Positions 11,748-23,358 of a stretch of 64,000 nt of DNA are shown here, in pieces. A program made the position numbers and the translations under genes. How positions within the stretch are numbered: the first letter of the stretch is position 1; every line of letters starts with the position of its first letter. This DNA comes from Eutreptiella sp. 'Long Island Sound 2002'. Its lineage: Eukaryota; Euglenozoa; Euglenophyceae; Eutreptiales; Eutreptiaceae. The notes beneath the pieces were generated by a model that ran no database searches, was not told where the DNA came from, and saw only the letters and a program-made list of their open reading frames with translations. The stretch spans positions 63,906,591-63,970,590 of the forward strand of contig OZ038380.1 in NCBI GenBank assembly GCA_964036045.1. The letters run 5' to 3'.

Positions 11748-11842
11748 TCAGAATATCAGGAATCAACAGGGTTTTTGTATCATAATGTTTCCGTAATTTT
11801 TCCGCCTTCCGTTCTGATTGTCAATGTATCGGCGACTGTCAG

Positions 11843-12241
11843 TTGGCTCGCGATTTTGCGGTAACCGAATGGTTAGCTGTTATTTACAGATATTTTGGCG
11901 GAAACCCCGATGAAGGGTCAGATTTCATCAGTAAAGGGTTCGTTGTTTCCGCAATTTTCATATTATACACTCGCAAAATTAATCCCATTTTTTCAGACTT
12001 TCAGAATCGGATTTTCGACTTCGACATCGCCGCACTTGGTATGATGAATCTCGAGTGGTCCGACATTTTTCCCCGATCACGAATCAACCTTCCTTTTGTT
12101 ATGTCCTTCATTTTGCTTGGGGATATAGTCGAAACAAAAGTGATTCGTGAGGCCACTTTGAAGAATCATATCTCCGGCTCACGGCGAGGAATACTAATAT
12201 CGAGAATTGGGTTAGAATCGCCCGGTCTCAACTTAATTTAG
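11843..12241 (+). CDS. LTR open frame, 3' LTR copy (hypothetical)
   Basis: This is the second copy of the frame at 1063-1482, with 132 codons and a slightly different end. No function is recognised. Confidence 0.25.
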   Translation: MARDFAVTEWLAVIYRYFGGNPDEGSDFISKGFVVSAIFILYTRKINPIFSDFQNRIFDFDIAALGMMNLEWSDIFPRSRINLPFVMSFILLGDIVETKVIREATLKNHISGSRRGILISRIGLESPGLNLI

Positions 12242-13885
12242 GAAGCGTCAAACGCCTTTGATGTGTACACATGCTCGATGTAGCAAGGGATAAGGGTCAA
12301 GAGGGTAGAAAGTGATATATAACTCTTGGACCGTGCAACCGAATATTTTAATGCGACTTTCGAGTGTACCGCATGAGTGTTGGTGTTGCAGAGAAACTTT
12401 CTTTGGGTTCCTACGTTTTTTTAACGTGTAGTTATGTCCATGGAGGGGCATTGCATATCATGGTCGGAGCCACGTTTTGAGGGTATGTGTTATATGCATG
12501 GTATGTGCTTCGATATGCTCACGCCCATGTTATATATCTCCGTGTGTAGGAAGGTATATGGAGTCATACGTGGCAAGGGCTTCGCCCATGTCCCAATGGT
12601 GAGCTCCATAGCGCTAGACTAAGTCTACCGCTCATATAGTGCATGTGGGAGGGCTTACGAAGCGACCCACAAGCGCCACTACCAATTTTCCCATTTTCAT
12701 GGTGCGTGTTGGGAGGAGGTTCGAAGGTGTCCCTATGCGTCCATGTGGGGATCCAAATGGGGGGATTGTTTGCAACTGGTCCGAAGCAATTGTGTTTTGA
12801 ATCATATGTTGATACCATGGGTGAGCGAAGTTATATACTATTGTAATTATCTTGAGTTTGGCATTATTTGCATGTTTTTGACCTCATTTCATGCTCTTTT
12901 TTGTGTTTTATGTGCTCAACTGGTCGGCTAACAGTAAAGTGCCTAGAGATGCGTGAACTATGGTATGTTGCTCATATGTTGGCATTTGCTTCGGTGTTGT
13001 ACCTCACCATATGCCGGATCACATGGTCACTTTGGCTTGGCACACGAGGCCTCACAAAGTTAGGTCTCAAATCCATGAGTTGACTTGTGAAGCATGTCAT
13101 GTACATAACCGGAGGGGTTTCGGAGCCAATGATGGGATATTCTTGGGCATGGAACCTTTGGTCTATATCACCCTTGTATACTACTTTCCGTTTGACACAT
13201 GCATGGAGCATTTGAATATTTGCTGTATGCATTTTTGAGTATATAATTGATTTTGGGCATTATGGTGTGATTTGCCTGATTTTGCCATGTTGTGAGGTCA
13301 TCTTCATGGGGCAGTTCTTCAAGCCCAATCGACTCCAAGTCCAATGAAGGTTATGTCAGGGTTGGACATGGTCCTGAGTGCCACTCTAGGCCATGACACG
13401 CCACCTCCCTATTGGGCTAGGATTTAGAGGCTTGGGGGTGAACACATTTTTGGGGTTTATGTAGTGACTTTTGACACATGGCATTTAGCCATCTCTTTTG
13501 ACTTGGGTTAGGGCATCATGTTGGTGAGTTAAGAGAAGGTCTTGAGTCCAGGGAATGAGGGGTCTATGGCTGTGAATGTGTACGTATCCATCTTTCCCCA
13601 ACTTTGCTTTATTTGTGTTCATATGCCAATTTCAGGGCTTTTCTCTTTGGTGCAATTCTTGTACATGCCCGCCACCGTGAGACAACCGGTTTGTTGAACG
13701 GAAGCCCGCAGTTTGGATTTGGATTTGGATTGTGCTGGGTATTGCAAGGATCTGTGTGAAGGAGTTTTTTTCTATTTTTTTGTGGGAAAATGCAGACCCT
13801 GGTGAGGAGCAAGACCCTGGGAGTGACCGGTTTTGGTGGAAGGGGAACAGGAGGGGCAGGTCCTGGTAGGGACCTTCTTTAGCAT

Positions 13886-16742
13886 CGCCCAAGAGCACGA
13901 ACGGTATGCGCAACATGAACTCCCCTACAAGGCCATCCGCCACCTCAACGACCCCATGACCGACACCGGCCACCGCACCATCACCACGGTCAGGCGGGAG
14001 GACGGCTCCCTCACCAACCACCCAGCTACCGTGCTCCAAGCCACGCAAGACAGCTTCCTCCAACAACACACGCCCACCCAAGACACATTGGACACGGACA
14101 CCCAGGCCAAAGTCGACCGTCTCCCTCAGGTCTTCAACCACGCCCAGAGGAGGCAACTGGAAAAGAGCCCCTTCACCATCCACGAGGTCCGGAGGGCCAT
14201 CCACAGTCTCCAGCAACACAAAACCCCAGGCTACGATGGCCCCCCTGCGGAGGCATAGTACCACCTCGCCGCCCACCTCCTCCGCATCCTCACCCACCGC
14301 CTCCTGGACATCGTCACGGGGCAAACCCCCCTGCCACCAGACTGGGCAAACATTGTCCGCCCCCTCCACAAAAAAGGGGACTGGGGCAACCCGGACAACT
14401 GGCGCCCCATAGTCTGTGCAGTCAAGGAGGTCAAAGTTGTCTGGACCATCCTTCTGCGCCACATCCGCCTCCGCCTGGACCCCCACATACCCGCCAGCAT
14501 CTGGGGGGCCATCCCGGGCCAGTCCCCACACGAGGCCATTTTCCTCCAAGACACCATCGCAAACATGCACCCGGAGGACCTCTTCATTGCCTCCCTCGAC
14601 GTCAAGGGAGCCTTCCCGAGCACCCCCTGGCTCCTTCTGCAGGCGCTGTGGAAACGCATGGGCCTCCCCTTCTACAACTTCGCCTCTGGCTGCATCCGCA
14701 CCCGCAAGTACACAGTCCGCACTGGAGCAGGCCTCACCCCCTTCCTGGAGCCAGGCAGCGGGGTCCCCCAAGGAGGAGCGGAAGGCCTCTTCCTGTACTT
14801 CCTCGTGACACTCCCCCTGGCCCTCACAACCAAACAGGATTACCCGGCCTACGCACCCTACCCCCTCCTCTCCCCCCTTGTGGGCTTCGCGGACGACACC
14901 AACCTCACGGTCACACACACCGCACGGGAACCCCACATCCCCGACCCCGGACCAACGGACACCCAGCAAGCCAACGACTTACTGGACGTTACCATCTCCT
15001 ATGTCTCCCGCAACAACCTCATCGTCCACCCCACAAAGTCGGTGGCCATGATCAAGGGGTCTGCCGCATCCCCTACACTGGGGCCACAAGTGGCCCCCAT
15101 GCAATACGTGACAACCGCCACCCACCTGGGGGTGATCCAGGCCGCCAACCCTGAGGACACCACCCTCCCTCCCAAGTTGCAGTCACACCTAACCCATCTC
15201 CCCAGATATGCATCCCCGACCACCGGGGCCCTCTCCCTATACCACCAGGGCCTGGCGTACTACCTCACAGGGGTCTTGAACGCCTCCTTGGGCTTCCAGG
15301 CACTCCACCTGACACACCCCACCACCGCGCTCCAGCCTGCCGTACGCGCCGTCACCAAGGAATGGGCAGGACATGTGGGCTGACCCACCTCCATACCCAC
15401 TCGCGCCATCCGGGCGGCGTGGCCCCGCTATGGGGACGCAATAGGGGATGAGGTGAAGGCGGCCTACACCAGACACACCGCCCTCCTCCTTCACCGCATG
15501 ACCCACAACCACTCGCCGGAGGTCCGCTAAGTCGCCACAATCCGCCTCCTAGCCGCAGAAGGGGCCCGCAACACATGCCCACGCTGGATACTCCACCAGA
15601 CAGGCATGCAAACCAACATGCTCGCGCCTGTGGAACCACCTGCAGCACCTCCTCCCTTCCCCGCACCACGCCATACTCACCAACCCCACGTGCCCGGAGG
15701 AAGGGCCCCTGGCGGTCCTCTGCGGGGACCTCCAGCATCACCCCAAAAGCACCATCAACACCATAGACCTCGTCCGGGACTCCATCACCGTAGTATACGT
15801 CACCCTCCCCCAAATGGGGGTCCTCCACCACAACGGGGCACACCACAGCCCCTTCCTACAACTTCCCGAATGGCCTCAATACCGCCTCTTCCACCAGTAC
15901 CTCACGCAGCCGGCACGAGCAGCGGGACACACTCTACCAGGAAGCAGAGACATGGAAGCAGCCTACCGGGACTTCAAAAAGCAGCACCCCCGACCCATCC
16001 CAGCGACACCGCCCTACACACCCACCGGCTCGAAACACGAACCCGTCCCCCCGGTGACGGGCCCAGTCCCACCGCTAACCCTACTACTTGCCCGAAATGA
16101 AGCCAAACCCACGCAGACCACCGTCATCCACCAAGGGGCAAAATGGCGCAGACCGAAGCATCACATGACCGCCCGTGGCCTACCGAAGGTCCCCCACAAC
16201 TCCCAGAGCATGCCACGCACATGTTGGGCCTGTGACCCCGAGGCACCCACCAAGCTGTGGCCCATATTGCACCTTATAGCACGCCACCACACTCACCCCA
16301 CAACCCACCTGCCACCACAAGCCTACGCATGGGTAGCCCCAAGGTTCCACCACACCGACACGAACCCCACGGTGGCGTGGAACCCCGACCACACACCCCA
16401 ATGGCTGTTCACCACAACGCCCACCTGGCCCCGCCTTGACCCGGCAGGGGTTGCCATTCGTTACAGCATGTACGAACCAGGCAGAACGGGCAAGCACGAG
16501 CACCCCTACTATCCGCTCCACCACTCCTGCCACACACCAGAGCACCGAACACAAACCGTCACATGCCGCGACCTTAACCCGGACACAGCCTACATCCTCC
16601 ACTACATCTACTCCTACCTCACACAAGGACAGCCAGAACAGGGACTCATAGCCCTGTCCCCCCAAGCGAAACACATCGTCTCCTGAGGAGTAGGGGTGTA
16701 CGCGAGCCCCTTCCTGCAGCCCACAGCCCCTGTGGCCCGCCT
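13886..16742 (+). pseudogene. LINE copy 1, 3' part: reverse transcriptase and downstream region (broken)
   Basis: This continues 1-770 in frame after element A. A linker (IAQEHERYAQHELPYK) leads into the reverse transcriptase: HKTPGYDGPPAE near 14220, NWRPIV near 14400, motif A IASLDVKGAF near 14585, motif B GVPQGG near 14760 and catalytic FADD at 14886-14897. A region of unknown role follows to about 16680. Nonsense codons are TAG 14256-14258, TGA 15381-15383 (TGG in LINE copy 2) and TAA 15528-15530 (also present in copy 2). A two-base loss near 15620 shifts the frame relative to copy 2, giving the open stretch 15814-16686. The copy ends abruptly at the PLE, before the RNase H seen in copy 2. 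Confidence 0.85.
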
Positions 16743-16856
16743 CTTGTTTTGAAATGAAAATTGCGTCAAATTGAAACTCAATTTGTGCTTCTATGCCCTC
16801 AGCACACGAGAGCAAAGCAAGAAGCCTCAGCCAATAATGTACTGGTCGTAATGAAC
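16743..16856 (-). repeat. PLE terminal repeat, left copy, first part
   Basis: These 114 bp match the first 114 bp of the 179-bp repeat at 57304-57482. The copy is cut by element B and resumes at 51723. GAAC at 16853-16856 is the left target duplication of B. Such terminal direct repeats (pseudo-LTRs) are known in Penelope-like elements. Confidence 0.8.
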
Positions 16857-19225
16857 TAAAGAAGGTCCCTACCAGGACCGGCCCCCGCTGTGCCCCTTCC
16901 GCCTGTTACCCCTGCTGATTTACTCCGGATCAGCGATTGCATTCCTCAGATTCCAGGGTCCAAAATCCAAAAATATAGAAAATATGATCCTCCTTCAACC
17001 CTGAATAGCAACCAGATCCCACAAATACAGCAATAACCCAATCCACAATCCAATACACGCTGCGGGCTTCCGTTCAGCACACCGGTTGTCCCACGGTGGC
17101 GGGCATGTACAAGAATTGCACCAAAGAGGAAAGCCCTGAAATTGGCATATGAACACAAATAAAGCAAAGTTGGGGAAAGAGGTAAACATACACATTCACA
17201 GCCATAAACCCCTCATTCCCTGGACTCAAGACCTTCCCTTGACTCACCAACATATTGCCCTGAACCAGGTCAAATGAGATGGCTGAATGCCATGTGTCAA
17301 AAGTCACTACATAAACCCCAAAAATGTGTTCACCCCCAAGCCTATAAATCCTAGCCCAATAGGGGAGGTGGCGTGTCATGGTCTAGAGTGGCACTCAGGA
17401 CCATACCCTACCCTGACATAAACTTTGGTTGGACTTGGAGTCGAATGGGCTTAGAGAACTGTTCCATGAAGATGACCTCACAACATGGCAAAGTCAGGCA
17501 AATCACACCATAATGCCCAAAATTCAATCATATACTCAAAAATGCATACGGCAAATATTCAAATGCTCCATGCATGTGTCAAACCGGAAAGTAGTATACA
17601 AGGGTGATATAGACCAAAGATACCATGCCCAAGAATATCCCATCATAAGCTCCGAAACCCCTCCGGTTATGTACATGACATGCTTCACAAGTCAACTCAT
17701 GGATTTGAGACCCAATTTTGTGAGGCCTCGTGTGTCAAGCCAAAGTGACCATGTGATCCGGCATATGGTGAGGTACAACACCGAAGCAGAGGCCAACATA
17801 TAAGCAACATACCATAGTTCACGGATCTTTAGGCACCTTACTGTTAGCGGACCGGTTGAGCACATAAAACACAAAAATGAGCATAAAATGAGGTCAAAAA
17901 CATGCAAATGATGCCAAATTCAAGATAATTACAATAGTATATAACTTCGCTCACCCATGGTGTCAACCTATGACTCAAAAGACAATTGCTTGGGACCATT
18001 TGCAAACGGTTTTCCCACTTGGATCCGCATATGGACGCATAAGGACACCTTCGAACCTCCTCCCAACACGCACCATGAAAATGGGAAAATTGATACTGGC
18101 CCTTGTGGGTCGCTTCGTAAGCCCTCCCACATGCACTATATGAGCGGTAGACTTAGTCCAGCGCTATGGAGTTCACCATTGGGACATGGGCGAAGCCCTT
18201 GCCACGTATGACTCCATATATCCTCCTACAAACGGAGATATATAACATGGGCGTGAGCATATCGAAGCACATACCATGCATACAACACATACCCTCAAAA
18301 GGTGGCTCCCACCATGATATGCCATGACCCTCCATGGACATAACTTCACGTTAAAAAAACGTAGGAACCCAAGAACAGTTGCTATGCAACTCCAACACTC
18401 ATGCGGTACACTCGAAAGTCGCATTAAAATATTCGGTTGCACAGTCCAAGAGTTATATATCACTTTCTACCCTCTTGACCATTATCCCTTGCTATACCGG
18501 GCATGTGTACACACCGAAGGCGTTTGATGCTGGCTAAATTAAGTTAAGACCAATGCGGTTCCAACCCAATTCTCGAAATTGAGACTACTCGCGGTGAGCT
18601 GGAGATATGACCTTTCAAAGTGGCCTCACGAATCAACTTTGTTTCGCCTATATCTCTAAGCAAAACGAAGGGCATAACAAAAGGAAGGTTGATTCGTGAT
18701 CGGGGAAAAATGTCGGACCACTCGAGATTCGTCATATCCAGTGCGGCCATGTCGAAGTCGAAAATCTGATTCTGAAAGTCTGAAAAAATCGGATTAATTT
18801 TGCGATTGTATAATATGAAAAGTGCGGAAGCAACGAACCCTTTACTGATGAAATCTGACCCCTCATCGGGGTTTCCGCCAAAATATCTGTAAATAACAGT
18901 TAACCATTCGGTTACCGCAAAATCGCGAGCCAACTTACAGGCGCCGATACATTGACCATCAGAACGGAAGGCTGAAAAATTACGGAAACATTATGATAAA
19001 AAAACCCTGTTGATTCCTGATATTCTGACATATAAATCTCCGCTGGCGGCGCCTCAGTACTGAATATGGCCGCTCATAGCCGGAATGACCAAACCTATCA
19101 CACTATCACATCGGGTTAGGTCAGGTTGATCGGAGAGTATGATATCAGCCAATGGTGGCTTGCCGGCACATAGATACACACCCCAAGTGACCCAAAGATG
19201 GCCACGGGGGTCCGAACCGGCTTCA
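16857..19225 (-). repeat. 3' LTR of element B
   Basis: On the minus strand it runs from TGAAGCC (19225) to CTTCTTTA (16857) and is homologous along its length to the LTRs of A. Its TATA box is altered (TATATG in place of TATATA, near 19030). Confidence 0.92.
18544..18933 (-). CDS. LTR open frame, element B 3' LTR copy (hypothetical)
   Basis: This 129-codon frame is homologous to 1063-1482. No function is recognised. Confidence 0.25.
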   Translation of the reverse strand: MARDFAVTEWLTVIYRYFGGNPDEGSDFISKGFVASALFILYNRKINPIFSDFQNQIFDFDMAALDMTNLEWSDIFPRSRINLPFVMPFVLLRDIGETKLIREATLKGHISSSPRVVSISRIGLEPHWS

Positions 19226-19619
19226 CCCCCTTCTCAGAGCGTTGTTACCGCTCAGAAGTCATTGAAGAGAGGACGGGAGGACCCCAATGGGCTCCGACCC
19301 CCCCCCCCCCATGTCCCAAGGACACATGGAGGCCCCACACACGTCGTAGGCGTCCCCCACGCCCCAAGGGAGGGGTGAGGACACTGATAATCGGTGCCCT
19401 ACGCCATATCCGGTCTCCTCTTGATCTACAACATGGACCAAGGGGATCAAAGATAGAGAAACGTCGTCGATCGATCTAAATACGTATACCACGATGAAAT
19501 ATATATGTGGAGATCGAGTGAAGGGGTTATATGGCCAATCAAGTCCCAAAAATCCCCGGATGAATGCCCTCACCCGTCTCCCAAGCACAGAAACAAACAA
19601 AGATGCCAAGGGAGATCCA
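19226..19619 (-). promoter_or_regulatory. 3' untranslated region, stem-loop and polypurine tract of element B
   Basis: The polypurine tract (GAGAAGGGGG on the minus strand) abuts the LTR at 19226-19235 and overlaps the same imperfect hairpin as in A (about 19226-19258). The rest is a non-coding 3' region with a run of about 12 C on the + strand near 19300. Confidence 0.75.
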
Positions 19620-22600
19620 TTACGGTGCTACTGCAGCCACCAAATGGACCAACACGTCCTTGACATCCAAAGAAATGCTCTTTTTCTTCAGGTAGTCCAT
19701 CCAGACCGTGGTGTACCTCGGCACGAAACTGCTCGGAGGGTCCCACGAATCCCTGGATGCGGCGAATCCCTTCCAACGAACTTTATAAAGCCTACCCCCA
19801 GGCGTCCCCGGGTCCGGCTTGTCCGCCAGGATCCTCTCGGCGGTGAAGTCGCCGTCCTCACCCTCGTCGTCCGACTCCACATCGCCGGCCGTAAACTCGA
19901 AGGTGACGGGACGTCCGCTGGGGTCTGGTGCTCGGGGACGAAGCTGGGTATGGTCGCGGTCCAGGATCTTGTTATCCCCCACAGGAACCGCATACACATC
20001 CTGCCCGACCTTCCGCACGATTACCCCCGGCACATACCAAGATGCCTGCCGATGCCTGGACAGGACATCCTTGTGGTGCCGCTCCACCCACACGGTGTCT
20101 TGGAGAGCATACTTCTGGACCTTTCCCTGCTTGAAGTACTTGGCCCTCTTGTCATGCTCTTCCTGAAGTGCCCTGCACACCTTGGCCGCCGTGTCGTCCG
20201 CCTCAGCCATCATAGCGTTCGCATCCCGGGCCACTTTGCCATGGTTCAACCACGGGAGAGTGCGTGACACTCCATCCCGTAGGACGAGGATACGATGGGG
20301 CGACAGTCCAGTGGGTCCCGGAAGGTCGTGATACGCTTGGAGTACCCTCCACAGCGAATTATACCAATTCCGGCCCGGTTCGTCGATGTGCAGCTGGCGG
20401 AACTTCTCGAACATCTGCCGCCCGGCCACCTCAGCCCAGCCATTCGACCGGCTGTGGTACGCAACGGTCTTGGCGTGCCGAATACCCATGTGCTTGCACA
20501 TCGTCTTGAACCACGTCCCCACAAACTGACTGCCCCGATCGCTGCAGATGACAGCCGGGACATCAAAAATTGTCAGCCATTGCCTGATCATGGCATTAGC
20601 GACGGTCTTGGCCTGCAGCCCCACTCCATGCTTGTCCTTCTTGTCCTTCTTCTTGGACTTCTTGCCAGGGACCGCCACGATATACCCGCTGTGCCTATCC
20701 ACCGCCAGGATGACACAGTCGTAGGTCTCTCCTTCCACGGTGACCTCAGGCATGGCGAATACATCCATGGCCACGGACCGCATAGGGGCCTCCGGTATAG
20801 CCGTGTACACCGGGTTGCCCGCTGTGGAGTGGTTGGGGCTCTTTGTGGCCCGACACACGGCGCAATGGCTGCAGTACTTGTCCAGGATGGCGTAGTACCC
20901 CGGTGGGAACTTGAAGCGCCACTCCAGGTCCTGCTGCATCTTGTCCCGACCAGGATGCATGAGCTGGGCGTTGTGCCAGTGGTCAATGAGTTCCTCCACT
21001 CGGTTCTCAGGGACCAGTAGCTTGTCCTTGAGGAACAGTTTGTCCCCATCCTCGGTCAAGCCCTCAGGCCACTCGTCGTCCGACGGGGCGCTCACGGCAT
21101 TCCAGTACTTGCTCCAGTGCTCGGATGCCGCGTAGTCATCCGACCAGTCCTCTGTGAGCACCGACCTGACTAGCTCTACAGGGGCCACCATCCATTGCTC
21201 GAGGGTTTCCTCTCGAATAGCTTGGACGCGGGCACCCGGAAACTTGGCCAGGTCCGTACGGTTTGCCATCACCACAAAGCACTTGACTCCCTCTTGCTCC
21301 ATGGCCTTCTCCATCTCGATAATGCGTTTGGCCTCCTCGGTCTCCTCGGCGTCTCCATGGCTGGATATGTCCATCCAAGCTTTGCCCACGGGGTAGGCCC
21401 ACCGACTGAGGCAATCTGCCACAAGTTTGTCCTTCCCCGGGACGTATACAACGCTGAGGTCGAACTTGGCGAACGTCTCATGCCATCGGGCCCTCCTTGC
21501 TGCCGGTCCCGAGGGGGTGTTGACGTGGCCCTTGTGCCAGCTCTGCAAGGACTGATGGTCAGTACATACCACCACCGGTTGCAATCCGATGTGGCCAGAC
21601 CACTTTCTGAGCGCACAGTCAATCCCGTACGTCTCCTCCTCCCTCGCGGTCCAGGTTCGACGTTGGCCCTCGGCCAGGATTCGACTCCAAAATGCCACGG
21701 GTACGTGTGACCCGTCGTTCCGGATCTGCTCGAGGACTGCCCCTACAGCATAGTCCGAGGCGTCCGTCCGTAGCACGAATCCCTTGTCCGGGTCCACCAA
21801 GAACAGCCCCAGCTGCCCCAGGAGTCGCTCCTTCAGGCGGCTAAACGCATTTTCGGCCTCAGGGGTCCAGGCAAGCCTCTTTTTGCTACCCTTCCGGCCA
21901 TCGAACTTGCCCACTTGCAGCATCTTGTGCAGCGGCCCCGACAGTTCTGCATACATTCGGACATAGCCCGAATAGTAGTTGCAGAACCCCATGAAGGATC
22001 GTAGTTCGCTGATGGTCTAAGGCTTTTCCCAGCGGTGCAGGGACTCCAGCTTCCCAGGCATGGGACGGCATTGCCCGTGACCAACCACGTGACCCGCGAA
22101 CTCCACTTCCGTCACGAAGAGTGAGGCTTTGGTGGGCTTGCACACCATGTTGTGCTTGTCCAGCTCACTGAGCACTCGGCGCAGATCCTTCTCATGCGCA
22201 TCGATGAGCTCATCCTCAGTCCTGTTCTCCGTGCCAGACCCGATAATGATGTCATCCACAAAGGGATCGGCACAATCCCGGACAGGACCGAATAGGTCCT
22301 CCATCATGCGCTGGAAAGCGGCGTTGCCATTCTTGGCGCCCATAGGCACCACTTTCCACTGCATGGGCCCCAGCGGCGTCGACATCGCTGTGCAGGGCCT
22401 GGAGTCCGGATGTAGCGGCATCTGGTGATAGCCGTGTTTCAGGTCTAACACCGTGAAAATCCGCTTTTTCTGTTGTTTCTGGAGGATGGAGTCGATCAGG
22501 GGAAGCGAGTACGAGTCGTGCTCGGTCTGCTCGTTCAAACCTCTGTAATCAACCACCAACCTCCACTCGCCCTTCTCCTTCTTGGGCACGATGAAGGCTG

Positions 22601-23354
22601 GGCTGGCCCACTCACTGTCGGAGGGTTCGATCCATCCCAACTCAATGAACTCGGCCAACAGCTTCTTCATGGCCTCGGCCCGATCGCCCTGAAGTTGGTA
22701 CTCCCGATGACGATAGATCTTGGGGTTCGGCTTCAGCTTGATCTTCGCTGTGCCAAACCTCCCACGATCTGGAGGGTTCTTGTTGGCGACGCCACTGAAT
22801 AGCCGCGGATAGGCATTGATGAGCCTCTCCTTCAGCTCGGCGACCTTCCGGTTCTCCTGGGCCTCCTCAGCCGCTTGCTTCGGTATCGATACAACCGACC
22901 GCACTGCGGTATAGGCCTCTGCCGGGTTCGAATCCGACTTCTCCTCGTCCGATATGCCGTCTTCATCGTCGTGGGGTGCACTTCCCCTGATAATCTTCGG
23001 AAATTTGCGGCGTCGGGCTGGTTACTGTCGCTATCGGCCCCCATTCTTGGAAAATCCCACGTCAGCGGGTCAGACCCAACCGGACCATCGTATTGGTCCG
23101 GGAGGTGATCCATGACCCTCGCAACGAACTCATCCTTCTCGTGCTTGCCGGTGATCAACATCTTGTCATCGGACCAATGCGGAGATGTGACCATGGCCCG
23201 CCTCTTCTTGGCTGCCACACGGTCGTGCATCCCCATCCTCATGTAGTTGACGACGTCGTCGATCTCGGCGTGGGACAGGACATCAATGCCATCAATTGGC
23301 TGATCTGTCCCCTCCTTGGGTTCAAACATGACCTTCATGGGCACCGCCTCCACC
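19620..23354 (-). pseudogene. pol: Pol of element B, 3' portion: RT, RNase H, integrase, chromodomain
   Basis: This is the downstream part of pol, cut at 23354 by element C inside the region between protease and RT. 22017-22904 holds the RT core with RLVVDYRGLN and PFVDDIII. TAG at 22017-22019 replaces the CAG seen in A. 19620-21992 is then open for 790 codons: the RT end, RNase H (RTDAS, CTDHQSL), the integrase zinc region, a catalytic D-D-E set (MDVFAMP, ICSDRGSQF, NGWAEVAGR) and the chromodomain (KVRWKGFAASRDSWDPPSSFV region, about 19690-19790). A one-base loss near 22985 puts 22832-23353 in another frame. This is the best preserved integrase and chromodomain in the window. Confidence 0.92.
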
Positions 23355-23358
23355 CTAC
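23355..23358. other. Target-site duplication CTAC, left copy (element C)
   Basis: CTAC precedes the TG of the element C LTR here and recurs after its CA end at 45058-45061. In intact element A the matching pol sequence has a single copy of this tetranucleotide (as GTAG on the sense strand). Confidence 0.93.

Larger units (their letters stand above)
771..13881 (+). mobile_element. Ty3/gypsy chromodomain LTR retrotransposon, element A
   Basis: This is a complete 13.1-kb element with two LTRs of 2334 and 2331 bp, a tRNA-Met-like primer-binding site, gag, pol in the order protease, reverse transcriptase, RNase H, integrase and chromodomain, a polypurine tract and a 4-bp target duplication (GCAT). 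Integrase after RNase H places it in Ty3/gypsy (Metaviridae-type); the C-terminal chromodomain points to the chromovirus group. It sits inside LINE copy 1 in the same orientation. It is probably non-autonomous: gag has frameshifts and a TGA, and pol has TGA at 9560-9562 and TAA at 10412-10414. Elements B and E belong to the same family. Confidence 0.93.
11551..13881 (+). repeat. 3' LTR of element A
   Basis: This is the direct repeat of 771-3104, with the same TGAAGCC start and CTTCTTTA end. It is followed by GCAT (13882-13885), the right copy of the target duplication, and then by LINE coding sequence. The gag-like start at its far end is cut off by LINE sequence, as expected for a 3' LTR. 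Confidence 0.92.
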
